Shown here one piece after another: positions 16,622 to 24,992 of a DNA stretch of 64,000 nt (within the stretch, counting starts at the first letter, position 1; each line of letters starts with the position of its first letter). The position numbers and the translations under genes are program-made. Under the pieces are notes generated by a model. It was not told where the DNA came from. It saw nothing but the letters and a program-made list of their open reading frames with translations, and ran no database searches. The DNA is from Curtobacterium sp. 458 (GTDB taxonomy: Bacteria > Actinomycetota > Actinomycetes > Actinomycetales > Microbacteriaceae), in assembly GCF_030406605.1 (NCBI RefSeq), contig NZ_CP129104.1:1252072-1316071 (forward strand), written 5' to 3'.

Positions 16622-19339
16622 ATGCTCCGAACCGAACGCTCGGCGGGGGTGACGAGCCGCACGCTGGTGTGCGCCGTCACCGCCGCAGCCCTCGTCGCCG
16701 CCCCGCTCGTCGCCGCCGCCCCGGCGTCGGCGAACCCGGACGGCACCGGCCTCGTCATCGAGGAGGCCTACCTCAAGGGCGGCAGCGCGAACCAGCCGTT
16801 CACGAACAAGTTCGTCGAGCTCGGCAACCCGACCGACGCCCCGATCAGCGTGGACGGGTGGTCGCTCCAGTACCGCGCCGCGACCAGCACGGGTGCGCCG
16901 TCGGTCGGCAGGCTCGCCGGCTCGGTCCCCGCGCACGGCACGTACCTCGTGCAGATGGGGTCCAACGGGTCGACCGGTCAGGCGCTGCCCGAAGCCGACG
17001 CCGTCACGGGACTGAACCCGTCGGGGTCGACGGGCACGCTCGTCCTCGCCGACCAGGCGACCGCGCTGACCCTCCCCGCCGGTGCCGTCACGACCGGGAC
17101 GCCCGGTGTCGTCGACCTGCTCGGCTACGGCACGTCGAACACCTTCGAGACCGCGGCCGCCACGACCGGCACCGCCAACTCGGTGCCGGACGCGCTGACC
17201 CGCACGGGCACGACCGACACGGACTCGAACGCGGCGGACTTCTCGCTGACGAGCACGGTCACCCCGGAGAACGCGGCCGGCGAGACGACCCAGCCGACGG
17301 ACCCCACCGACCCGACGGACCCCACCGACCCGGGCACGCCGGCGACACCGGCCGAGCAGGTCACCATCGCGCAGCTGCAGGGGACGGCGGACACCTCGCC
17401 GTACGTCGGCAAGACCGTGCGCACGGACGGCGTCGTCACCGCCGTGTACGCCACGGGCGGGTTCAACGGCTACACGATCCAGACGGCCGGCACCGGCGGG
17501 GCGCTCGACCTGGCGACGCACACGGCGTCGGACGCCGTCTTCGTGTACTCCTCGGCCACCGCGGCGAAGGTCGCGATCGGCGACGTCGTGCGCCTCACGG
17601 GCGCGGTCTCCGAGTTCAACGGTCTGACCGAACTCACCGTCCCGACCGCCGCGGGTCTCGAGCAGCTCCCGAAGGACGGCGTCGCCAAGCCCGTGCCCGC
17701 GACGCTCACGTTCCCGCGCACCGACGCACAGCGCGAGTCGCTCGAGAGCATGCTCGTCGCGCCGCAGGGGGACTACACGGTCGCCGACAACTACACGACG
17801 AACCAGTACGGCGAGGTCGTGCTCGCGAGCGGGAAGCAGCGACTGCTCCAGCCGACGGAGGCCGCCCGTCCGGGCAGCGCCGCAGCCGCCGCGGTCGTCG
17901 CCGACAACGCCGCGCGCAAGGTCGTGCTCGACGACGGCGCGAGCACGAACTTCCTCAGCGCCGCCAACCAGTCGATCCCGGTCTCCTGGCTCACCCAGGG
18001 CCCGGTCACGGTCGGCGCCGCCGCGACCTTCGACGAGCCCGTCGTCCTCGACTTCCGGAACGACGCGTGGAAGTTCCAGCCGACCTCGCCGATCACCGGG
18101 GCCACCCCGGCAGCGGACCTGCCGGTGTCGTTCTCGAACGTCCGCACCGCAGCGCCGGAGAACGTCGGCGGGGACGTCAAGCTCGCCGGGTTCAACGTCC
18201 TGAACTACTTCCCGACGACCGGCGACCAGCTCACCGGCTGCACGTACTACACGGACCGTGACGGCGACCCCGTGACCGTCAAGGGCGGCTGCGACGCCCG
18301 TGGTGCGGCGAACGCGGACGACCTCGCCCGCCAGCAGGTGAAGATCGTCAAGGCGATCAACGGCCTCGGCGCCGACGTCGTGTCGCTCGAGGAGATCGAG
18401 AACTCGGCCCGCTTCGGCCAGGACCGCGACGCCGCCGTGGCCGCCCTCGTCGCCGCCCTCAACGAGGCCACCGGCAAGGACACCTGGGCCTACGCGAAGT
18501 CGCCGGCGAAGCTCCCGTCGAGCGAGGACGTCATCCGGCTCGCACTCATCTACAAGCAGGACCGCGTGCAGCCGGTCGGCGGGTCGACGATCCTCACCGA
18601 CTCGACGGCGTTCGCCAACGCCCGGCAGCCCCTCGCCCAGGCGTTCGCGCCGGTCGTGACCGGGCCCGGCAAGGGCAAGGGCGTCGAGAAGCCGAAGAAG
18701 GCGGACACGTTCCTCGTCATCGCGAACCACTTCAAGTCGAAGGGCTCCGGCGAGGGCGCCGACGCCGACCAGGGCGACGGCCAGGGTGCGTCGAACGCCT
18801 CCCGTGTGGCGCAGTCGAAGGCGCTCGTGGCGTTCTCGACCGCGATGCAGAAGACCTCCGGCACCGACAAGGTGTTCATGCTCGGCGACTTCAACGCCTA
18901 CAGCCAGGAGGACCCGGTGAAGGTCCTCGACGACGCCGGCTACACGGACCTCGGCCCGACCGAGGACCCGACCGAGTGGTCGTACGTCTTCAGCGGGCTG
19001 AGCGGGTCGCTCGACCACGTGTTCGCGTCGAAGGCGGCCGTGAAGACCGTCACCGGCGTGGACATCTGGAACATCAACTCGGTGGAGTCGGTCGGCCTCG
19101 AGTACTCGCGCTACGACTACAACGTCACGGACCTCTACCGCGACGACGTGTTCCGCGCGAGCGACCACGACCCGATCCTGGTGGGCATCGACCTGCCGGG
19201 CGTCGGGAAGCCCGGCGGGCCCGGTGACGGTCCGGGCAAGCCCGGTGACGGACCCGGGAAGCCCGGCAACAGCGGGACCGGCCCGATCGCGGCGGCCATC
19301 GCGGCGCTCATCGACTGGTTGCGCGGCCTCTTCGGGTGA
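16622..19339 (+). CDS. Secreted ExeM/NucH-type nuclease with lamin-tail domain
   Basis: A 905-residue exported protein. The signal peptide (about 1-37, cleavage after APASA) is followed by a lamin-tail domain (about 40-150; VIEEAYLKGGS, FVELGNPTDAPI), a Thr-Asp-Pro linker (TDPTDPTDP, near 227), an OB-like nucleic-acid-binding region (about 245-380), and an endonuclease/exonuclease/phosphatase domain from FNVLNYFP (near 523) through LEEIENS, LGDFNAYSQEDP and the terminal SDHDPILV. The C-terminus has Gly-Lys-Pro-rich repeats and an amphipathic end. The family degrades extracellular DNA. No LPXTG anchor is present. Confidence 0.88.
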   Translation: MLRTERSAGVTSRTLVCAVTAAALVAAPLVAAAPASANPDGTGLVIEEAYLKGGSANQPFTNKFVELGNPTDAPISVDGWSLQYRAATSTGAPSVGRLAGSVPAHGTYLVQMGSNGSTGQALPEADAVTGLNPSGSTGTLVLADQATALTLPAGAVTTGTPGVVDLLGYGTSNTFETAAATTGTANSVPDALTRTGTTDTDSNAADFSLTSTVTPENAAGETTQPTDPTDPTDPTDPGTPATPAEQVTIAQLQGTADTSPYVGKTVRTDGVVTAVYATGGFNGYTIQTAGTGGALDLATHTASDAVFVYSSATAAKVAIGDVVRLTGAVSEFNGLTELTVPTAAGLEQLPKDGVAKPVPATLTFPRTDAQRESLESMLVAPQGDYTVADNYTTNQYGEVVLASGKQRLLQPTEAARPGSAAAAAVVADNAARKVVLDDGASTNFLSAANQSIPVSWLTQGPVTVGAAATFDEPVVLDFRNDAWKFQPTSPITGATPAADLPVSFSNVRTAAPENVGGDVKLAGFNVLNYFPTTGDQLTGCTYYTDRDGDPVTVKGGCDARGAANADDLARQQVKIVKAINGLGADVVSLEEIENSARFGQDRDAAVAALVAALNEATGKDTWAYAKSPAKLPSSEDVIRLALIYKQDRVQPVGGSTILTDSTAFANARQPLAQAFAPVVTGPGKGKGVEKPKKADTFLVIANHFKSKGSGEGADADQGDGQGASNASRVAQSKALVAFSTAMQKTSGTDKVFMLGDFNAYSQEDPVKVLDDAGYTDLGPTEDPTEWSYVFSGLSGSLDHVFASKAAVKTVTGVDIWNINSVESVGLEYSRYDYNVTDLYRDDVFRASDHDPILVGIDLPGVGKPGGPGDGPGKPGDGPGKPGNSGTGPIAAAIAALIDWLRGLFG

Positions 19340-19367
19340 CGGCCGTCCTGACGGACGTGACCACCTG

Positions 19368-19413
19368 ACGGACTGGAGGCGCGGTGCCAGCGGGCACCGT
19401 GCCTCCAGTCCGT
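19368..19413. repeat. Dispersed palindromic repeat, complete hairpin (21-bp arms)
   Basis: The arms 19368-19388 and 19393-19413 pair over 21 positions with one G-U type mismatch and an AGCG loop. They contain CTGGAGGCGCGGTGCC and GGCACCGTGCCTCCAG, the fullest example of the repeat family in this window. It follows the nuclease gene and could terminate it, though no T-tract follows. Confidence 0.85.
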
Positions 19414-19424
19414 TGCCGGGCGCG

Positions 19425-19454
19425 TTCGACAACGCGAGTCGCGTCGGGTAGGCT
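19425..19454 (+). promoter_or_regulatory. Promoter of rplM-rpsI
   Basis: TTCGAC (19425-19430) and TAGGCT (19449-19454) are separated by 18 bases. The predicted leader to rplM is about 130 bases, long enough for leader regulation, but no known motif is recognised in it. Confidence 0.6.
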
Positions 19455-19592
19455 CTCTCCTTGGTCTGTGCGCCCCGTGCGCCGGACAGTCAGATGAGCC
19501 CTCCACCGGGCAGTTCCACGTGCATCGCGCGGGGAACACCCACCGGAGCGGGATTCACGGACTCCTCACCTCGACACGAAAGCAGCACACCT

Positions 19593-20039
19593 GTGACTCG
19601 TACGTTCTCCCCGAAGCCGGCAGACGTCCAGCACGACTGGATCGTCATCGACGCGACCGACGTCGTCCTCGGCCGCCTCGCCACCCACGCGGCTGCGCTC
19701 CTGCGCGGCAAGCACAAGGCCACCTTCGCCCAGCACATGGACATGGGTGACTACGTCATCATCATCAACGCGGACAAGGTCGCCCTCACCGGCTCCAAGC
19801 TCGCCAAGAAGGTCTACTACCGTCACTCGGGCTACCCGGGCGGCCTCACGGCGACCTCCTACCCGGAGATGCTCGAGAAGCACCCCACCCGCGCCGTCGA
19901 GAAGGCGATCCGCGGCATGCTGCCGAAGAACACCCTCGGCCGTGAGCAGCTCAAGAAGCTGAAGGTCTACGCCGGCGCGGAGCACCCGCACGCCGCGCAG
20001 CAGCCCAAGGCGTACACCTTCGACCAGGTCGCGCAGTAA
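19593..20039 (+). CDS. rplM: 50S ribosomal protein L13
   Basis: The GTG start gives 148 residues beginning [16 protein letters not shown], the normal L13 N-terminus; a longer in-frame extension to 19461 has no family similarity. Internal signatures are [16 protein letters not shown] and [13 protein letters not shown]13 is an early-assembling 23S rRNA-binding protein. It forms the conserved pair with rpsI, 36 bases downstream. Upstream lies a promoter and a leader of about 130 bases. Confidence 0.96.
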   Translation: MTRTFSPKPADVQHDWIVIDATDVVLGRLATHAAALLRGKHKATFAQHMDMGDYVIIINADKVALTGSKLAKKVYYRHSGYPGGLTATSYPEMLEKHPTRAVEKAIRGMLPKNTLGREQLKKLKVYAGAEHPHAAQQPKAYTFDQVAQ

Positions 20040-20075
20040 CGACGGCCACGACGACTTCAAGGACTGATACAACTC

Positions 20076-20561
20076 ATGGCACAGATCGCTGACTCCCTCG
20101 ACCAGACCCCGGAGAGCTTCACCACGGAGAGCGCACCCGCCGCTGCCGAGGCTGCTCCCCGCCAGATCCTCAACGTCTCGGGCGGTGCCGTCGGGCGCCG
20201 CAAGGAGGCCATCGCCCGCGTCCGCCTCGTCCCCGGTGGCGGCGCGTTCACCGTCAACGGCCGCACGCTCGAGGACTACTTCCCGAACAAGCTGCACCAG
20301 CAGCTGATCAACGACCCGTTCAAGGTGCTCGAGCTCCTCGGCGCCTACGACGTCACCGCCCGCATCACCGGTGGTGGCCCCTCGGGTCAGGCCGGTGCGC
20401 TCCGCCTCGCCATCGCGCGTGCGCTGAACGAGATCGACCGCGAGAACAACCGCCCGGCGCTCAAGAAGGCCGGCTTCCTCACCCGTGACGCCCGCGTCAT
20501 CGAGCGCAAGAAGGCCGGTCTCAAGAAGGCCCGCAAGGCGTCGCAGTTCTCGAAGCGCTAG
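20076..20561 (+). CDS. rpsI: 30S ribosomal protein S9
   Basis: The 161-residue protein has an N-terminal Ala/Glu-rich extension of about 30 residues, then the S9 core ([46 protein letters not shown]) and the universal C-terminal tail [12 protein letters not shown] that reaches P-site tRNA. It follows rplM as usual and is 22 bases ahead of glmM, probably in the same transcript. Confidence 0.97.
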   Translation: MAQIADSLDQTPESFTTESAPAAAEAAPRQILNVSGGAVGRRKEAIARVRLVPGGGAFTVNGRTLEDYFPNKLHQQLINDPFKVLELLGAYDVTARITGGGPSGQAGALRLAIARALNEIDRENNRPALKKAGFLTRDARVIERKKAGLKKARKASQFSKR

Positions 20562-20583
20562 TCGCTCACCGAACCCGATCGCA

Positions 20584-21960
20584 ATGCCGCGTCTGTTCGG
20601 TACCGACGGTGTTCGTGGTCTCGCCAACGGCGAGCTGACGGCCGCGCTGGCTCTGGGTCTCGCCCAGGCCAGCGCGGCCGTGCTCACACACGGACACCAT
20701 GCGGACGCCCGTCGGGCGTCCGGTCGACCGCGCCCCCGCGCGGTCCTGGCGCGCGACCCACGCGTCTCCGGTGAGTTCCTCGGCGCGGCCGTCGCCGCCG
20801 GGCTCGCCTCCGCCGGCGTCGACGTGCTCGACGCCGGGGTCATCCCCACCCCCGCTGCCGCGTTCCTCGTCGCGGACATCGACGCCGACTTCGGCGTGAT
20901 GATCTCCGCGTCGCACAACCCGGCCCCCGACAACGGGATCAAGTTCTTCGCCGCCGGCGGCCGCAAGCTGCCGGACGAGGTCGAGGACCGCATCGAAGCG
21001 GCCATGCACGACCACTCGGCGCCCACCCCGACCGGTGGCGACGTCGGGCGGATCACGCGCTTCGCCGACGCCGAGGACCGCTACGTCGTGCACCTGCTCG
21101 GCACGCTCCCGGCGCGGCTCGACGGCATCCACGTGGTGCTCGACTGCGCCAACGGTGCGGCCTCGGCCGTCTCGCCCGAGGTCTTCGTCAACGCCGGTGC
21201 CCGCGTCACCCTGATCGGCGCCGACCCCGACGGCGTGAACATCAACGACGGTGTCGGCTCGACCCACATCGACAACCTGGCGCGGGCCGTGCTCGAGGCG
21301 GGGGCCGACGTCGGCATCGCCCACGACGGCGACGCCGACCGCTGCCTCGCGGTGGACGCCGCGGGCAACGCCGTCGACGGTGACCAGATCATGGCGATCC
21401 TCGCGCTGTCGCTCAAGGAGCGCGGGCAGCTGGCGTCGGACACCCTCGTGGCGACCGTCATGTCGAACCTCGGGCTCTTCCGGGCCATGTCGGACGCCGG
21501 CATCTCGGTCGAGCAGACCGCCGTGGGGGACCGCTACGTGCTCGAGCGCATGAACGAGGGCGGGTTCTCCCTCGGCGGCGAGCAGTCCGGCCACGTCATC
21601 TTCCACGAGTACGCCACCACGGGCGACGGCATCCTCACGGGCCTGCACCTCGTCGCGGAGATGGCGCGGACGGGCAAGTCGCTCGCGCAGCTCGCGGAGT
21701 GCATGACGGTGTTCCCGCAGGTCCTGCTCAACGTCCGGGGCGTCGACCGCACCGGCCTCGACGACCAGGGCGTGCAGGAGGCCGTCGCGGCGCACACCGC
21801 TGCGCTCGGGGACTCCGGGCGCGTGCTGTTGCGCCCGTCCGGGACCGAGCCCGTCGTGCGGGTCATGGTCGAGGCGGCGTCGCAGGCCGATGCCGAGCGC
21901 ATCGCCGAGGACCTCGCGGACGTCGTGCGTGCGCGGCTCGCGATCGAGGACGCCGCGTAG
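20584..21960 (+). CDS. glmM: Phosphoglucosamine mutase
   Basis: GlmM interconverts glucosamine-6-phosphate and glucosamine-1-phosphate, the step toward UDP-GlcNAc. The 458-residue protein has the phosphoserine loop ISASHNP (Ser110), the metal loop DGDADRC, the sugar-binding GGEQSGHVI, and the phosphate-binding [12 protein letters not shown] near the end. The ATG at 20584 begins [12 protein letters not shown], the standard N-terminus. A short basic, Arg/Pro-rich insert sits near residues 40-55. Its partner glmS is about 3 kb downstream. Confidence 0.96.
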   Translation: MPRLFGTDGVRGLANGELTAALALGLAQASAAVLTHGHHADARRASGRPRPRAVLARDPRVSGEFLGAAVAAGLASAGVDVLDAGVIPTPAAAFLVADIDADFGVMISASHNPAPDNGIKFFAAGGRKLPDEVEDRIEAAMHDHSAPTPTGGDVGRITRFADAEDRYVVHLLGTLPARLDGIHVVLDCANGAASAVSPEVFVNAGARVTLIGADPDGVNINDGVGSTHIDNLARAVLEAGADVGIAHDGDADRCLAVDAAGNAVDGDQIMAILALSLKERGQLASDTLVATVMSNLGLFRAMSDAGISVEQTAVGDRYVLERMNEGGFSLGGEQSGHVIFHEYATTGDGILTGLHLVAEMARTGKSLAQLAECMTVFPQVLLNVRGVDRTGLDDQGVQEAVAAHTAALGDSGRVLLRPSGTEPVVRVMVEAASQADAERIAEDLADVVRARLAIEDAA

Positions 21961-22006
21961 GGTCCGCCCGCCGAACCCTGCTGCTGCGACCGGCGCGAAC
22001 CGCCGC

Positions 22007-22068
22007 CGCACAACCAAAGGCCCTCGGAACCACGTCATCGCGTGGTTCCGAGGGCCTTTGGTTGTGCG
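22007..22068. terminator. 62-nt perfect palindrome between convergent glmM and coaA
   Basis: The arms 22007-22034 and 22041-22068 pair perfectly over 28 bp around a six-base loop (TCATCG). Arms begin CGCACAACCAAAG and end CTTTGGTTGTGCG. It lies midway between two convergent genes, so a bidirectional terminator is likely. A second, diverged 62-nt element with the same ends lies at 61455-61516. Confidence 0.85.
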
Positions 22069-22117
22069 AGCGCGATCCGCGCCGCGTGCGCGTGCTCCCG
22101 CGCGAGCCCGCCGCGCG

Positions 22118-23062
22118 TCAGATCTTGCGGAGCAGCACCGAGTTGACCTTGTGGTTCGCGCCCTTCTTGAGCACGAGGGTCGCCCGGGAGCGCGTCGGCA
22201 GCACGTTCTCGATGAGGTTCGGCTCGTTGATGGCCCGCCACACCTCCGTCGCCGTGCGCACGGCGTCCTCGCGCGAGAGCGAGGCGAAGCGGTGGAAGAA
22301 GGAGTCCGGGCTGGAGAAGGCCTCCTCCTGCAGGGCGAGGAACCGGTCGACGTACCAGGACTCGATGTCCTTCGTCTTCGCGTCGACGTAGATCGTGAAG
22401 TCGAACAGGTCGGACAGCGCCAGACGCCCGTTGGTCGGTGCCGCGAGCACGTTGAGTCCCTCGACGATGAGGATGTCCGGCTGCCGGACGACCACCTCGG
22501 CGTCGGGCACGATGTCGTACACGAGGTGCGAGTAGAACGGCGCACGGACCTCGGCCGCACCGCTCTTCACCTGGCTGACGAACCGCAGCAGGGACCGACG
22601 GTCGTACGACTCCGGGAAGCCCTTGCGGTCCATGATCCCGCGGCGTTCGAGTTCGGCGTTCGGGTACAGGAACCCGTCCGTCGTCACGAGTTCGACCCGG
22701 GGCGTGTCCGGCCACCGCTTCGTGAGTTCGCGCAGGAGTCGTGCGACGGTCGACTTGCCGACCGCGACCGAGCCCGCGACACCGATGACGAACGGCGTCC
22801 TGCCGGCTCGTTCCCCGAGGAAGCTCGACGTCGACGCGTGCAGGTTCCGCGCGCCGGCCGCGTACAGCGTCAGGAGGCGTGACAGCGGCAGGTAGACCTC
22901 TTGGACCTCCTGCATGTCCAACCGGTCGCCGAGGCCGCGCAGCTGCACGATCTCGGTCTCGGTGAGGGACAGGTGCTCCCGCGGCGCGAGCTGTGCCCAC
23001 TCGTCGCGGGGGATCTCCACGAAGGGGGTCGGGTGCGCGACGGTGGTGTCCGTGATCGGCAT
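22118..23062 (-). CDS. coaA: Pantothenate kinase, type I (prokaryotic)
   Basis: CoaA phosphorylates pantothenate, the first step to coenzyme A. The 314-residue protein carries the P-loop [12 protein letters not shown] (about 94-105), [12 protein letters not shown], and DFTIYVDA further on, all CoaA signatures. A TACGCT box ends seven bases before the ATG on this strand, predicting a leaderless transcript. The coaA/glmS neighbourhood is typical of actinobacteria, although here a peroxidase and an ATPase gene lie between them. Confidence 0.96.
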   Translation of the reverse strand: MPITDTTVAHPTPFVEIPRDEWAQLAPREHLSLTETEIVQLRGLGDRLDMQEVQEVYLPLSRLLTLYAAGARNLHASTSSFLGERAGRTPFVIGVAGSVAVGKSTVARLLRELTKRWPDTPRVELVTTDGFLYPNAELERRGIMDRKGFPESYDRRSLLRFVSQVKSGAAEVRAPFYSHLVYDIVPDAEVVVRQPDILIVEGLNVLAAPTNGRLALSDLFDFTIYVDAKTKDIESWYVDRFLALQEEAFSSPDSFFHRFASLSREDAVRTATEVWRAINEPNLIENVLPTRSRATLVLKKGANHKVNSVLLRKI

Positions 23063-23114
23063 GGGGACGAGCGTACCGACGGGAGGCCCGGATCACGTGA
23101 GCAGGCGCGCTCCC

Positions 23115-23137
23115 GTGCACCGTGCCTCCAGTCCGGA
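23115..23137. repeat. Dispersed palindromic repeat, single copy
   Basis: GTGCACCGTGCCTCCAGTCC lies in the gap between the coaA start and the 3' end of the peroxidase gene. It matches the right arm of the 19368-19413 hairpin. Only one long arm is present, with a small CTCC/GGAG hairpin at its end. Confidence 0.7.
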
Positions 23138-23184
23138 GCCCGGTGCGCGTCCGCCGGACGCGGGCCGGTCTGCGCTCGGTGCGG

Positions 23185-23670
23185 TCAGGCGGGCAGGGCC
23201 GCCTCGATGGCGGCGACGACCTCGGGGTCGTCCGGCTTGGTCGTCGGACGGAAGCGCGTCACCCCGCCGTCGGGCGCGACGAGGAACTTCTCGAAGTTCC
23301 AGCTGACCCGGCCGGCCTTGCCCGCGCTGTCCGGGGTCTCCTTGAGTGCCTGGTACAGCGGGTGGGCGCCCTTGCCGTTGACCTTGACCTTCTCGGACAT
23401 CGGGAACGTGACGCCCCACGTCGTCGAGCAGTACTCCTCGATCGCCTCGGACGAGCCGAGCTCCTGCAGGAACTGGTTGCTCGGGAAGCCGAGGACCGTG
23501 AAGCCGCGCGGGCCGTACTCCTTCTGCAGTGCCTCGAGCTGCTCGTACTGCGGCGCGAGGCCGCATCGCGAGGCGACGTTCACCACGAGCACCGCCTTGT
23601 CGGAGAACTGCCCGAACGTGGTGTGCTCACCGTGCAGCGTCGTGATCTCGATGTCGTCGAACCGTCCCAT
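23185..23670 (-). CDS. Glutathione/thioredoxin peroxidase family protein
   Basis: The 161-residue protein has the peroxidatic residue as Cys36 (NVASRCGLAP), with catalytic Gln66 (FPSNQF) and Trp124-Asn125 (SWNFEKF). Cys81 (EYCSTTWGVTFP) sits where the resolving cysteine of thioredoxin-dependent members occurs, so thioredoxin rather than glutathione is the likely reductant, especially since actinobacteria usually lack glutathione. A TAACGT box ends seven bases before the ATG and overlaps the stop codon of the upstream ATPase gene. Confidence 0.93.
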   Translation of the reverse strand: MGRFDDIEITTLHGEHTTFGQFSDKAVLVVNVASRCGLAPQYEQLEALQKEYGPRGFTVLGFPSNQFLQELGSSEAIEEYCSTTWGVTFPMSEKVKVNGKGAHPLYQALKETPDSAGKAGRVSWNFEKFLVAPDGGVTRFRPTTKPDDPEVVAAIEAALPA

Positions 23671-23680
23671 GTGACGGACG

Positions 23681-24901
23681 TTAGTCCACCAGGTCGAGAT
23701 CAGCCTGTCGCCGGACGAAGGCCCGCATGTGCGGCACCGTGTAAGCGATCCGCCCTCGCTGCGGCGCGAACACGATGCCCTTGCCGATGAGTGCCTGACG
23801 CGCCTGACTGGTCGCCTTCGCGGGGACGCCCAGGCGGCTCGCGACTTCACCGGTCGAGGACTCACCCTCAGGGTCGTCGGACATCGCGACGAGGTACTGG
23901 CGCTCAGCGGGCGTCGCACTCGCCCAGCGCCCGGGGAAGAACCCGCTGTCCAGCTCGGCGTTCCCGCGTTCGATGGCTCCGTCGGCGTCCGCTCGGGTGA
24001 TCCGCTTGTCCGCCGCCAGGTCCCACGCGGCAGATCCGTACGTCTGCAGGAAGTACGGGTAGCCGCCCGCTGCGTCGACGATGGTGTCGAGCGCGTCCGG
24101 GTCGAACGTGACCCCGGACCGCTGCGCCGGCAGGACGAGCGCGTCCGCAGCGGCCCCGGAGGGGAGCGACCCGATCTCGCGGTAGTCGAACAGGCGCTCC
24201 GCGTACGACTTCGCCGTGGTGAGCGCCCCGGGCACACTCGGCAGCCCGGCTCCGACCACGACGAACGGCCACTCGCGCTGGCCCGCCCGGTGCTGCACGG
24301 AGATCAACGCGGCGAGCAGCGCGGGTTCGAGGTCCTGGAGTTCGTCGACGAACAGCGCGAGCACCCGCTGCTGTTCGCGGAGTGCGGGCGCGAGGTCCTC
24401 GACGAGCTCTTCGAGGTCGATCTCGATCACGCCGGTGTCTGCGCGCCCGACCGAGGCCTCGACGTCGACGGAGAACCCCATGCCCCCGAACTGCACGCTG
24501 AACGCCTTCACCGTGGCCAACGCGTCCCGCACCGCGGAGGTCAGCGCCCTTCCTCGGTGCAGACGGCGTGCTGCGAGGGCGATCTCACGAGCGAGTCGCC
24601 GACGGGTGGTCTGCTGCCCCGAGTCCGATGTCTGCCCTTCCACGTCGACCACGAGCCAGCCGGCCGAGTCGGCCTGCGCCCGGAACTGGTTCAGCAGAAC
24701 GGTCTTGCCGACTCCGCGGAGCCCGTGCAGGACGAGGCTGCGCGAGGTCTGGCCGCGACGGGACCGCGCGACCAGGAGGTCGAACGCGTCGACCTCGGGC
24801 TGGCGTCCGACGAGTTCCGGCGGCCGCAAGCCGGCACCGGGGGCGTACGGGTTCAGTTCGGCGCGCATCTCTCCCAATCTGATCCGGTCTGTGGTGGACA
24901 T
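23681..24901 (-). CDS. ORC1/Cdc6-like AAA ATPase with winged-helix C-terminus
   Basis: The 406-residue protein has LNPYAPGAGLRPPELVGRQ near its start, a Walker A loop GLRGVGKTVLL, a Walker B-like LALFVDELQDL with the following region in ORC/Cdc6-type order, and a C-terminal winged helix (TGEVASRLGVPAKATSQARQ, GRIAYTVPHMRAF). Homologues occur widely in actinobacteria, often alone, with no proven role; archaeal relatives bind replication origins. The ATG at 24901 is used; an ATG at 24868 is possible. It is inserted between the coaA/peroxidase genes and glmS and is divergent from glmS. Confidence 0.75.
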   Translation of the reverse strand: MSTTDRIRLGEMRAELNPYAPGAGLRPPELVGRQPEVDAFDLLVARSRRGQTSRSLVLHGLRGVGKTVLLNQFRAQADSAGWLVVDVEGQTSDSGQQTTRRRLAREIALAARRLHRGRALTSAVRDALATVKAFSVQFGGMGFSVDVEASVGRADTGVIEIDLEELVEDLAPALREQQRVLALFVDELQDLEPALLAALISVQHRAGQREWPFVVVGAGLPSVPGALTTAKSYAERLFDYREIGSLPSGAAADALVLPAQRSGVTFDPDALDTIVDAAGGYPYFLQTYGSAAWDLAADKRITRADADGAIERGNAELDSGFFPGRWASATPAERQYLVAMSDDPEGESSTGEVASRLGVPAKATSQARQALIGKGIVFAPQRGRIAYTVPHMRAFVRRQADLDLVD

Positions 24902-24992
24902 CAGACTACGGCAGAAACCGACAGATGACGAGACGGCATCGATCCGGCCGCTTCGCAGGGTCACCGCCCAGGCAGACCGTAGGATCGAGGCC

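Noticed and set aside
16520..19432. A 970-codon open frame antisense to the secreted nuclease
   Set aside because: Composition is Arg/Gly/Val-rich with no domain; the plus-strand gene has a signal peptide and full nuclease motifs.
24902..24992. glmS ribozyme or riboswitch upstream of glmS
   Set aside because: The gap to the divergent ATPase gene is only about 90 bases, and a TAGGAT box ends seven bases before the ATG, leaving no leader.
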